Below are positions 1 through 5,888 of a stretch of 7,605 bases of DNA, piece by piece. The notes under the pieces were generated by a model that saw nothing but the letters and a program-made list of their open reading frames with translations, was not told where the DNA came from and did no database searches. The DNA lies in the NCBI GenBank assembly GCA_018901715.1, contig JAHIEL010000076.1, positions 1 to 7,605 on the forward strand, written 5' to 3'. Numbering within the stretch: the first letter of the stretch is position 1; every line of letters begins with the position of its first letter. The translations under genes and the position numbers were made by a program. This stretch comes from Patescibacteria group bacterium. GTDB lineage: Bacteria > Patescibacteriota > Minisyncoccia > Minisyncoccales > PEYH01.

Positions 1-522
1 CCAATGCTCTGTTATAATTATCTTAAACCAAGGAGTGTAAATGTTTGGATTTATAATTATATCTTTTTTTATGTCTTCTAAACCCATAAATTTGAAATCC
101 CCTACTTCTTTTGCATTGGGCACAACTTCTTTATCATATTTTCCAACAAAAACATGATCAATTTCATTTTCTATCAAACCATTATCAAACTCTGCCCTAT
201 AATGAAAAACAAATTTTTCTTTTAATCCACAATCAAAGCCCATTTCCTCTTGCAACCTCCTATGAGCTGCTTCGTTTATTTCCTCATTCGGCTCCGGATG
301 ACCACAGCACGAATTAGTCCATAAACCCCCACAATGATACTTTCCATCAGCTCTCTTCTGGAGCAATAGCTCTTCTTTCGAATTAAAGACCAAAATAGAA
401 AAACAGCGATGCAATAAACCATCTCTGTGGGTTTTCATTTTTTCTTCTACGCCTATCTGCTCATCATTCTCATTTACAAGAATAATTTTTTTATTTTCCA
501 AATCTTCTTTTTCTTTCATCAT
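1..522 (-). CDS. idi: Isopentenyl-diphosphate delta-isomerase, type I (3' end off the window)
   Basis: It interconverts isopentenyl and dimethylallyl diphosphate in the cytoplasm, supplying the allylic primer for prenyl chains. I translated 174 residues with no stop before base 1, so only the last few residues of the roughly 180-residue family length should be missing. The type I (Nudix-fold) signature is clear: TNSCCGHP holds the catalytic Cys (C73) and a metal-binding His (H75). H32 and H38 match the N-terminal metal-binding histidines, and ENEIDHVF supplies E118 and E120, which correspond to E. coli E114 and E116. The Nudix-like helix with RRLQEEMGF follows near residues 88-96. The reading frame opens with two consecutive ATGs (522 and 519) inside the last codons of uppS, giving an overlap of up to 32 nt, with no visible Shine-Dalgarno. 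This suggests translational coupling with uppS. All expected catalytic residues are present. Confidence 0.93.
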   Translation of the reverse strand, partial: MMKEKEDLENKKIILVNENDEQIGVEEKMKTHRDGLLHRCFSILVFNSKEELLLQKRADGKYHCGGLWTNSCCGHPEPNEEINEAAHRRLQEEMGFDCGLKEKFVFHYRAEFDNGLIENEIDHVFVGKYDKEVVPNAKEVGDFKFMGLEDIKKDIIINPNIYTPWFKIIITEHW

Positions 523-1162
523 ATTCTTTTAATGCCTTATCTAAATCGTGTTCAGTAAACTCTGGCCAGTGTTTATCAGAAAAATAAAGTTCTGCATAAG
601 CTGCTTGCCAAATAAGAAAATTAGAAATTCGTTTTTCCTTGCCTGTTCTAATTATTAAATCAGGGTCTGGCAGGCCTTGAGTCCATAGATTCTTTGAAAT
701 CAAGTCCTCTGTTATTTTCTTTTCTCCAATCTTTTTAATTGCTTCTATTATGTCTGCCCTGCCCCCATAAGATAAACAAATATTTAAAATAAATTTAGTA
801 TTATCTTTAGTTAGGTCCTCTATTTCTTGTATTTTCTTTTGAAGCTGTTTAGAAAATCTATATTTCTGTCCCAAAACATTTATTTTTACCTTTTCTTTCA
901 TTAACTCATCAATTCTTTCTTTTCTAAAAACACTTAGAAAAATTTTCATTAAATAATCCTTTTCTTTTTTTGAGCGATTCCAGTTCTCTGTCGAAAAAGC
1001 AAAAACAGTTAAAATCTTAATGCCTTTTTTCTGGCAATACCTGGCTATTTTTTCAAATGTTTCAAACCCCTTTTGATGGCCTGCCAAAGAACCCAATCCT
1101 TTATCCTTAGCCCACCTGCGATTGCCATCCATTATTATTCCAATATGGTATGGAAGATTCAT
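491..1162 (-). CDS. uppS: Isoprenyl transferase (undecaprenyl diphosphate synthase family)
   Basis: This is a cis-prenyltransferase that adds isopentenyl diphosphate units to an allylic primer, normally making the C55 carrier lipid for peptidoglycan and other surface polymers. The protein is 223 aa, slightly short for a family near 230-250. Conserved regions occur in order: HIGIIMDGNRRWA at residues 6-18 with the catalytic Asp at D12, FSTENW at 56-61, GGRADI at 133-138, and the C-terminal DPDLIIRTGKEKRISNFL block (166-183). The last carries the diphosphate-binding arginines R172 and R178 and is followed by YAELYFSDKHWPEF (189-202). The ATG at 1162 gives the usual short N-terminus before the HIGIIMDGN motif; no ribosome binding site is visible. 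The start lies inside the small membrane-protein frame (1107-1310) and the 3' end overlaps idi, so the three probably form one transcript. The idi neighbour fits prenyl-diphosphate supply. Confidence 0.95.
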   Translation of the reverse strand: MNLPYHIGIIMDGNRRWAKDKGLGSLAGHQKGFETFEKIARYCQKKGIKILTVFAFSTENWNRSKKEKDYLMKIFLSVFRKERIDELMKEKVKINVLGQKYRFSKQLQKKIQEIEDLTKDNTKFILNICLSYGGRADIIEAIKKIGEKKITEDLISKNLWTQGLPDPDLIIRTGKEKRISNFLIWQAAYAELYFSDKHWPEFTEHDLDKALKEYDERKRRFGK

Positions 1163-1310
1163 GCTTAAATTCTAAATCTTTTGAATAATTAAATTTACAA
1201 AAAAGCCATCCCAGCGAAAAGGATAGCAAACAAGCTAAGAAAATAACTAAAAATAAAAAGATAGTTTCTTTGTGCTTATTGACTTTTTCTTTAATTTTTG
1301 TTAAATTCAT
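1107..1310 (-). CDS. Small single-pass membrane protein of unknown function
   Basis: The frame encodes 67 aa. Residues 1-15 are basic (MNLTKIKEKVNKHKE), followed by one hydrophobic helix at about 17-38 (IFLFLVIFLACLLSFSLGWLF) and a polar tail. The layout predicts a single-pass protein with its basic N-terminus in the cytoplasm. The final 56 nt are shared with the start of uppS in another frame, so the last residues are probably an accident of the uppS sequence rather than conserved. No family is recognised with certainty. Small proteins with a K-rich start and a LLSFSLG-type helix are familiar to me from CPR genomes, but I cannot verify homology. The ATG at 1310 has no Shine-Dalgarno and sits immediately beside the inverted-repeat spacer. 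It would be the first gene of the uppS-idi unit. It could also be a remnant of a longer gene cut off by uppS. Confidence 0.5.
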   Translation of the reverse strand: MNLTKIKEKVNKHKETIFLFLVIFLACLLSFSLGWLFCKFNYSKDLEFKHESSIPYWNNNGWQSQVG

Positions 1311-1317
1311 AGAAGTC

Positions 1318-1506
1318 GTTAACGAAAGTGAGCTAAGCGATGCTTGAGTTTACGAATTCTTGACCCCGCCCTTTCTAACTCTCGAAAACCATTTAATGTT
1401 TATTTGGTTAGCAACGGGTCTGTAGAAGTCGCTAAATTTCGAGCTTTAGAAAGAGCGGGGTATAAGAATCTGTAATGCTCGCCGCCCATTGGGCGAACTC
1501 GCTAAC
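1318..1506. repeat. Long imperfect inverted repeat (structured RNA or MITE-like element)
   Basis: The main arms are 1364-1387 and 1437-1460, 24 nt each with 21 positions complementary; both end in a CCCCGC/GCGGGG block. Pairing resumes outside them (ATTCTT at 1356-1361 with AAGAAT at 1464-1469). The ends match again: GTTAACGA at 1318-1325 and TCGCTAAC at 1499-1506, inverted with 7 of 8 positions. Inside the loop, TTAGC (1409-1413) and GCTAA (1431-1435) form a further small stem. A separate palindrome, CGCCCATTGGGCG, lies near 1483-1494. The nested layout with matching ends suits either a folded transcript or a small palindromic repeat element. No encoded protein is visible. Confidence 0.6.
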
Positions 1507-1507
1507 A

Positions 1508-1513
1508 TATTCT
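1508..1513 (+). promoter_or_regulatory. Candidate -10 box for rpmA implying a leaderless mRNA
   Basis: TATTCT matches 4 of 6 positions of TATAAT and lies 5 nt before the ATG at 1519. Transcription from it would begin at or next to the start codon. There is no convincing -35 hexamer at 16-18 nt; TTGGGC at 1489-1494 is only 13 nt away. This is a weak call from sequence alone. Confidence 0.25.
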
Positions 1514-1518
1514 AATAC

Positions 1519-1791
1519 ATGTCAAAAACAAAAGCAGCAGGAACAAGTAAATTAGGCAGAGATTCAAACCCCCAATATTTAGGGGTCAAGCTTTATGCTG
1601 GACAAACAGCTAATCCTGGAATGATTATTATCAAGCAAAGAGGCACTAAATTTCTGCCAGGTAAAAATGTCAAACGCGGTAGAGATGACACTCTTTACGC
1701 TATGCAAAAGGGAATAATCAAATTCACTGAAAAACGAATAAAAAAGTTTGACGGAAACCAAAGAAGAGCAAAAATTGTTTCAGTTGAATAA
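1519..1791 (+). CDS. rpmA: 50S ribosomal protein bL27
   Basis: This large-subunit protein has an N-terminal tail that reaches the peptidyl transferase centre. The protein is 90 aa, the usual family length. Diagnostic segments are GTSKLGRDSN (residues 8-17), LGVKLYAGQ (21-29), IIIKQRGTKFLPGKNVKRGRD (36-56, the core of the family signature) and the following TLYAMQKGIIKF strand. The N-terminus MSKTKAAGTSKLGRD starts directly with the mature-type tail and has no cleavable extension of the Firmicutes type. The gene stands alone on the plus strand; rplU (bL21), its common partner, is not in the window. No Shine-Dalgarno precedes the ATG. The stop codon lies 4 nt from the convergent rplI stop and no terminator separates them. 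Confidence 0.96.
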   Translation: MSKTKAAGTSKLGRDSNPQYLGVKLYAGQTANPGMIIIKQRGTKFLPGKNVKRGRDDTLYAMQKGIIKFTEKRIKKFDGNQRRAKIVSVE

Positions 1792-1795
1792 CGAT

Positions 1796-2272
1796 TTATT
1801 CTTCTGTTTTTTCTTTCTTCTCTGTATCTGGCTCTGACTCAATGATTAGAGTAATGCTCGCTTCTAAATGATGTTCTAATTCTATTTTTATTGGAAATTC
1901 TCCTAACTGTTTTATTGGTTTATCTAGGGCAATCTGCTCTTTTTTTATGTCAAAATCAAGCTCTTTTAATTTCTCAGCAATTTTTGCTCTGCTCACTGCC
2001 TCAAAAAGCTGGTCCTTTTTTCCTATCTTAACTATAAATTCTATTTCTTGACCATCTAATTTAGAAGCCAATGACTGGGCTTTTTTTAGTTCTTCTTCTG
2101 CCCCTATGGCCTGTTGTTCTTTCATATTCTCAAGTCCTAATAGAGATTTCTTATCAGCTATTTTCGCTAATCCTTTTGGAATTAAAAAATTTCTGACATA
2201 ACCGTCTTTCACATTTTTAACTTGATTTTTCCTGCCAATATTCTCAATGTCTTTTAATAATATCACTTTCAT
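1796..2272 (-). CDS. rplI: 50S ribosomal protein bL9
   Basis: bL9 binds 23S rRNA near the L1 stalk and influences frame maintenance. The protein is 158 aa against a usual 147-150, the excess being a charged C-terminal tail (SEPDTEKKEKTEE). The N-terminal RNA-binding domain is classic: MKVILLKDIENIGRKNQV, then VKDGYVRNFLIPKGLA (residues 21-36). A long connecting helix rich in Glu, Lys and Ala (about 41-74) leads to the C-terminal domain (about 75-147) with FEAVSRAKIAEKL. The ATG lies 2 nt after the stop of the S41 protease gene with no Shine-Dalgarno, so translation probably depends on coupling or shares the protease transcript. Some CPR lineages are reported to lack bL9, so its presence narrows the host lineage. 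Confidence 0.96.
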   Translation of the reverse strand: MKVILLKDIENIGRKNQVKNVKDGYVRNFLIPKGLAKIADKKSLLGLENMKEQQAIGAEEELKKAQSLASKLDGQEIEFIVKIGKKDQLFEAVSRAKIAEKLKELDFDIKKEQIALDKPIKQLGEFPIKIELEHHLEASITLIIESEPDTEKKEKTEE

Positions 2273-2274
2273 AA

Positions 2275-3462
2275 TTACATATTTTTTAATTCTTCAATTG
2301 CCCTTTCCATTTGCGGGTCTTTCTCATTAAGATAATCATCTTCTGTTAATTCTACATCAATATCTGGAATTAATCCTTTATTATCTATCAAATTGCCATC
2401 TGGTGTCAACCAATGAGCAATAGTTATCTTTAAAAGCGATCCTCCTCTTAGGTCAACTGGCTCCTGAACCGAGCCCTTGCCAAAACTTTTTTCTCCTATT
2501 AGCTTTACATCATCTCTATTTTCTCGCAAAGCAGCTGCTAAAATTTCTGCTCCTGAGGCCGTGCCACCATTCATTAAAATAACTATAGGATAATTGATAA
2601 AGGCCTCATTGCCAACAGCTAAATATTCCTCTTTTTCCTCGCCTTCGCCCTTGTCTTCAGTTGTAACAATCTTTCCTTTTTCTATAAACCAACCAGCAAT
2701 ATTCTGTGCCTGGTTTAAAAGTCCACCAGGATTATTGCGCAAGTCCAAAATAATCTTTTTTGTATTGCTATGGATAAGAACTCCAACTTTTTTCTGAAAT
2801 TCATTAGTGAGCACAGAAGAAAACTGATATATCTTGATTACAGCGATATCATTTTCTAAAAATTCTACTTCCATGCTTGGAATTACAATTTCTGCTCTAA
2901 TAATAGAAAATATTTTTGCTTCATCCCAGCCCTTTCTTAGAATAGAAAGATTAACTTGGGTGCCACCTTCCCCTCTTATCATTTTTACTGCTTGGTCAAC
3001 GCTAATGTCTTTAGCAAAAACATCTTCTATCATAACAATTTCATCGCCAGGCAAAATTCCAGCTGCTTTAGCAGGAGTTCCTTCTAAAGGCGCCACAACT
3101 ATTAAAGAGCCATCTTTAACTGTTATTTCCATTCCAACACCCTCAAAAGAACCAGAGATGTCATCTTTAAAGGTCTTTGTGTCTGCTGGTTTGAAAAACA
3201 CGGTGTAGGGGTCTCCTAAACTTTCTGCCAAGCCCTTAGCTGCTCCGTAAATCATTTGTTGATGATCCAACTGACCAATATATTTATTTTCTAACTTATT
3301 CCAAACATCCCAAAGCAAACTAACATCTGCTTCAGTTACCAACTCATTAGGAGGTCCTGGAATTTGTTTATACCCTTGGTAAAAACCAAAGACAAAAGTC
3401 ACTCCGCTCCAAACAAGCACTATAAATATTAATAAAATTTTAAAAATAAAACTTTTTTTCAT
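2275..3462 (-). CDS. Membrane-anchored S41 family C-terminal processing peptidase (CtpA/Prc-like)
   Basis: This is a serine protease of the envelope that trims C-termini or degrades exported proteins. The protein is 395 aa. An uncleaved signal anchor occupies residues 5-28. A short helical region follows, including the typical GLAESLGDPYTVFF segment (77-90). The PDZ domain spans about 105-178 (FEGVGMEI, then PAKAAGILPGDEI). The S41 core runs from about 203 to 372 with DLRNNPGGLL (240-249), the catalytic Ser303 in GGTASGAEIL, and the catalytic Lys329 in GEKSFGKGSVQ. Gln333 sits at Lys+4, as in Prc. The Ser-Lys spacing of 26 matches the family, so the enzyme should be active. Its ATG overlaps the stop of the upstream UPF0104 gene in TAATG, and rplI follows 2 nt after its own stop. 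The substrate is unknown. Confidence 0.94.
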   Translation of the reverse strand: MKKSFIFKILLIFIVLVWSGVTFVFGFYQGYKQIPGPPNELVTEADVSLLWDVWNKLENKYIGQLDHQQMIYGAAKGLAESLGDPYTVFFKPADTKTFKDDISGSFEGVGMEITVKDGSLIVVAPLEGTPAKAAGILPGDEIVMIEDVFAKDISVDQAVKMIRGEGGTQVNLSILRKGWDEAKIFSIIRAEIVIPSMEVEFLENDIAVIKIYQFSSVLTNEFQKKVGVLIHSNTKKIILDLRNNPGGLLNQAQNIAGWFIEKGKIVTTEDKGEGEEKEEYLAVGNEAFINYPIVILMNGGTASGAEILAAALRENRDDVKLIGEKSFGKGSVQEPVDLRGGSLLKITIAHWLTPDGNLIDNKGLIPDIDVELTEDDYLNEKDPQMERAIEELKNM

Positions 3463-4502
3463 TATTTTCTTTCAGGCATAAGTTTAAGGATTTTTTTTCC
3501 AAATTTATCTATCACCCCTTGGATATGAAAAAATCCAAAGACAATTAATCCAATAAAGGCCAAAGTTAAGCTAACGCCCCTGAATATCAAGCTTAAGGCT
3601 ACTCCAGTATGGGCGCCCATTGCAAATGTCTCAAAAACAAATGCCTGTGTTATCTCTAAAGTTCCTAAAGAAGCTGGAAAAGGAATCATTGCTGAAAGGT
3701 CTGTCATACTCCTTATAACTAACAGACGAGGAATAGTCAATACGCTACCCATAAAAAATATTATTAACCAAAAAAGGGTTAATATCAAACCAACCTCTAC
3801 AAAAGTAAGCAAGACCGGTTTTAGGATAAAGATTCTTGGCTGACGGAAAAAAGTTATCATTTCGCGTTCTATTTGCTCAAATCTATTTTGCATATCTTTT
3901 ATTTTCTTTATCTTATTTAAATACAAAACCCTGAACATTGATATAAAAAATCCCTCTTCTTTAGAAACTTTTTTTATGCTTTTTATTAAAAAAAGAAAAA
4001 GAATAATTAGAAATAAAAATGTCGTAGTTATTATAATGCCAGTTAGGCGAGATAAGTTGAGATAAAACAAAAGCACAAATACGCCAGTAAAAAAGAAAAA
4101 ACAAGACGATAGTATCTGCATCAACTTATCCACAATAATTGAAGCAATTAAACGATTATTTTGTTTTTCATCTTCGCTTTTTAAGAGATAAAACCTTGCT
4201 GGTTCTCCGCCCAATAATGCTGCAGGAGTAACATAGCTTAAGCTGAAGCCCACTAACCGAATTAAAAATAATTTCCAAAATTTTGGCACTGGCACTCCTA
4301 TGCCTCTCATTATAATCCGCCACCTGAAAGAACCCATAAGGATAAAGGCAGATACTAACATCAAGAGAAGAAGCGCAAGCTGGCTAAAAGAAAACATAAA
4401 AACCGCGTCTCTAACGGCCTCAATTCCCACCTTTTTTAGGGTAAAAATAAAAAGCAGGACGCCTAATAACAGAAAAATTAAAATAATTGTGCTTTTCCGC
4501 AT
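3462..4502 (-). CDS. Polytopic membrane protein, UPF0104/lysylphosphatidylglycerol synthase TM-region family
   Basis: The 346-aa protein is mostly hydrophobic, with helices near residues 5-22, 40-58, 78-97, 122-148, 154-174, 227-251 and 301-328. It carries the family landmarks GGEPARFYLL (98-107) and PFPASLGTLEITQ (274-286). This domain is the membrane part of MprF (which contains the lipid flippase) and also occurs alone as YbhN/AglD-like proteins, often described as flippase-like. No aminoacyl-transfer domain is attached, so lysyl transfer to lipid is not expected. Movement of a lipid or lipid-linked substrate is inference. It heads the unit with the S41 protease (1-nt TAATG overlap) and rplI. 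The ATG at 4502 is preceded by TAGGAT, whose AGGA is too close to act as a normal Shine-Dalgarno. The exact substrate cannot be read from sequence. Confidence 0.88.
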   Translation of the reverse strand: MRKSTIILIFLLLGVLLFIFTLKKVGIEAVRDAVFMFSFSQLALLLLMLVSAFILMGSFRWRIIMRGIGVPVPKFWKLFLIRLVGFSLSYVTPAALLGGEPARFYLLKSEDEKQNNRLIASIIVDKLMQILSSCFFFFTGVFVLLFYLNLSRLTGIIITTTFLFLIILFLFLIKSIKKVSKEEGFFISMFRVLYLNKIKKIKDMQNRFEQIEREMITFFRQPRIFILKPVLLTFVEVGLILTLFWLIIFFMGSVLTIPRLLVIRSMTDLSAMIPFPASLGTLEITQAFVFETFAMGAHTGVALSLIFRGVSLTLAFIGLIVFGFFHIQGVIDKFGKKILKLMPERK

Positions 4503-4614
4503 ATCCTATACTTTACTCCAAAAACCCAAATCAAGCAATGAGAATTATCAACATTTTTCTTGAATAATAAATAACCTTTTGCTAATATATTATTGTATTA
4601 TTAAAATAAAAGAT
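4503..4614. other. AT-rich divergent spacer holding promoters for both flanking units
   Basis: The 112 bases separate the start of the minus-strand UPF0104 gene from the plus-strand DUF3298 gene and contain no gene. For the minus direction only weak hexamers appear: TTGCTT at 4538-4533 and TAAAGT at 4515-4510, 17 nt apart. These would place the transcript start within a base or two of the ATG. No operator-like palindrome stands out. Confidence 0.5.
4560..4588 (+). promoter_or_regulatory. Candidate sigma70-type promoter for the DUF3298 gene
   Basis: TTGAAT (4560-4565, 4 of 6 matches to TTGACA) and TAATAT (4583-4588, 4 of 6 matches to TATAAT) are separated by exactly 17 nt. Transcription would start near 4595, giving a leader of about 20 nt before the ATG at 4615. 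This also argues against the in-frame TTG at 4579 as start codon, because it lies upstream of the predicted transcript start. AT-rich DNA yields such matches by chance. Confidence 0.35.
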
Positions 4615-5760
4615 ATGTCTAAAATAATCAAAATCGTAATTTCTATCATTATTGCGATTACTTTGTTATTAATCGCTTATTTTGTTTTTCAATCCAATGA
4701 AAATGGAAATAAAGATACAGATAATGAGACAAATGGGATGGAAGAATACAGCATAATTTATACTGATGGGCAAAGTAACTTTACTCTTTCTCTACCCAAA
4801 ACTTGGGAAAATTATTATACAGTAGAAACAAAAATAGAAGAGGAAATTCCATCTACAATCTTTAATTATTTGGCAGAGAATAGCACACAAGCCCTGCTTT
4901 TGATTGTTAGAGCATATCCTGCTTCTACTAATATTTTCGCAATTACTAGCACGCCTAACACTGAAATTATTGCTCAGACAATGGAATCAATTTTCACCCT
5001 GTCACAACCCTTAGATGTAGCTTTTGAACAAGACGGACCGGATTTCCAACGCTACTTAGAAATGGTTGAGCAAATAAATGAAGTAGCTCAATCTATTAAG
5101 CCAAATGCAGAAATTTATACTCTTAACCAGGCGATTTATGAACAAGACAGTAATGGGCGAAGGCATATAGATGTGATTTATCCTGAAATCAAAAATGGAA
5201 AAAGCTTTGCAGATATTAATCAGATTATTAAAGAAGAAATGGAAAAATTTGTTTCTATTTTCAAACAAAATCTTGAAGAGTGGGGCGATGTTTATATACC
5301 AGAAGGAGCTTATAGCGCTTTATATATAAACTATCAACTTAAATCGCTGGATAATGATTTAGCAAGCATATATTTTACAATCTCTGAAAATCTTGCTGGT
5401 GCTGCGCATCCTAATAACTATAATGACTCGTTAAGTTTTGACTTGCAAACAAATAAAAAGATTGAGCTAAATGATTTATTTAAAAATGAAGAGCAAGAAT
5501 ATTTGGCCCGTTTATCAGAATTAGTGCGCGCTGATTTAAAATCCCAATTTGCTCAAAGAGATATGAATACAGAAGAATCAACTCTCCAATCAGGCACAGA
5601 GCCAAAAGCAGAAAACTTCCAGAATTTTAATATAACCACACAAGGAATTGTCTTCAATTTTGGCGCTTATCAAATAGCTGCTTACGCGGCCGGCGAATTC
5701 TATTCTCTAATCCCCTACACCCAATTACAAGACATTCTTCAAGAAAAATTTATCCAATAG
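4615..5760 (+). CDS. N-terminally anchored exported protein with a DUF3298-like (RsiV-type) C-terminal domain
   Basis: The 381-aa protein has one N-terminal hydrophobic helix (residues 4-25) without a lipobox cysteine. A polar, Asn/Asp/Glu-rich linker follows (about 27-45). The rest should lie outside the membrane. The segment 185-380 looks like the DUF4163/DUF3298 arrangement found in RsiV and related exported proteins: IDVIYPEIKNGKSFADIN (185-202), GAAHPNNYNDSLSFDLQT (262-279), the IELNDLFK turn (283-290), and FQNFNITTQGIVFNFGAYQIA (335-355) with YAAGEFYSLIPYTQL (357-371). The segment 43-160 is not recognised. RsiV is an anti-sigma factor that binds lysozyme, but no sigma-factor gene or cytoplasmic anti-sigma domain is present here, so that role is not claimed. 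ATG 4615 is preferred over an in-frame TTG 36 nt upstream. No Shine-Dalgarno is visible. Confidence 0.82.
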   Translation: MSKIIKIVISIIIAITLLLIAYFVFQSNENGNKDTDNETNGMEEYSIIYTDGQSNFTLSLPKTWENYYTVETKIEEEIPSTIFNYLAENSTQALLLIVRAYPASTNIFAITSTPNTEIIAQTMESIFTLSQPLDVAFEQDGPDFQRYLEMVEQINEVAQSIKPNAEIYTLNQAIYEQDSNGRRHIDVIYPEIKNGKSFADINQIIKEEMEKFVSIFKQNLEEWGDVYIPEGAYSALYINYQLKSLDNDLASIYFTISENLAGAAHPNNYNDSLSFDLQTNKKIELNDLFKNEEQEYLARLSELVRADLKSQFAQRDMNTEESTLQSGTEPKAENFQNFNITTQGIVFNFGAYQIAAYAAGEFYSLIPYTQLQDILQEKFIQ

Positions 5761-5773
5761 CCAACACACTCTA

Positions 5774-5804
5774 AATCGGGGGGAAGTCCGACTTCCCCCC
5801 GATT
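5774..5804. repeat. Perfect GC-rich palindrome (hairpin H1) after the DUF3298 gene
   Basis: Arms 5774-5787 and 5791-5804 pair over 14 bp with no mismatch around a CCG loop, including six consecutive G-C pairs. It starts 13 nt after the DUF3298 stop. No T-run follows on the plus strand, so it is not a standard intrinsic terminator; it could protect a 3' end or be a dispersed repeat. Its 15-nt core (GGAAGTCCGACTTCC, 5782-5796) recurs exactly at 6628-6642. Confidence 0.9.
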
Positions 5805-5815
5805 CGGACTTCCCC
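5780..5815. repeat. Alternative hairpin H2 competing with H1
   Basis: GGGGAAGTCCGA (5780-5791) is perfectly complementary to TCGGACTTCCCC (5804-5815), 12 bp with a 12-nt loop. It reuses the left arm of H1, so the two structures exclude each other. H1 has a longer stem and shorter loop and should dominate. The arrangement could be an RNA switch or simply a decayed second repeat copy. Confidence 0.7.
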
Positions 5816-5823
5816 GAGTTAAT
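5807..5823 (+). repeat. 17-nt direct repeat, left copy (second copy 6636-6652)
   Basis: GACTTCCCCGAGTTAAT occurs at 5807-5823 and identically, in the same orientation, at 6636-6652. Three bases further left the match continues with one mismatch (19 of 20). The right copy is half of a perfect palindrome; the left copy has lost or never had its partner half and sits next to hairpin H1. The 812 bases between the copies hold the pgsA-like gene. Confidence 0.85.
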
Positions 5824-5832
5824 GTTATTTCC

Positions 5833-5874
5833 AAAAAGAAATAGTCCTGGATGCTTATGCGCAACCAGGACTAT
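5833..5874 (-). terminator. Intrinsic terminator of the pgsA-like gene
   Basis: Read on the minus strand, a perfect 10-bp stem ATAGTCCTGG/CCAGGACTAT (5874-5865 and 5850-5841) encloses a 14-nt loop in which a further TGC/GCA pairing is possible. TTTCTTTTT follows directly (5840-5832 region). It begins 15 nt after the TGA stop of the pgsA-like gene and is oriented for it. Confidence 0.72.
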
Positions 5875-5888
5875 CACTGTCTGCTTTT

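Larger units (their letters stand above)
1311..1518. other. Non-coding divergent spacer between the uppS unit and rpmA
   Basis: The 208 bases contain no supportable reading frame. The spacer must hold the promoters for the minus-strand small protein-uppS-idi unit and for plus-strand rpmA. It is richer in G+C than the flanking genes and is largely taken up by the imperfect inverted repeat described separately. A TATTCT hexamer at 1508-1513 lies only 5 nt before the rpmA ATG. No Shine-Dalgarno is visible on either side. Confidence 0.7.

Noticed and set aside
1107..1310. The small membrane frame as an N-terminal part of uppS joined by frameshift
   Set aside because: uppS has a complete, normal N-terminus from its own ATG; isoprenyl transferases are peripheral proteins without such an anchor.
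1311..1518. tRNA or other known RNA gene in the spacer
   Set aside because: I found no cloverleaf, TTCGANTC-type T-arm or other recognisable RNA consensus, only the inverted repeat.
2834..3208. 124-aa plus-strand reading frame
   Set aside because: It lies entirely inside the S41 protease gene on the other strand, which has full motif support; the translation has no recognisable features.
4579..4614. Upstream TTG start adding 12 residues to the DUF3298 protein
   Set aside because: The ATG at 4615 gives a normal basic N-terminus before the membrane helix, and the best promoter would start transcription downstream of the TTG.
4615..5760. Anti-sigma factor RsiV orthologue
   Set aside because: Only the outer domain resembles that family; there is no cytoplasmic sigma-binding segment and no adjacent sigma-factor gene.
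5774..5823. Intrinsic terminator of the DUF3298 gene
   Set aside because: The stem is strong, but no T-run follows it on the plus strand.
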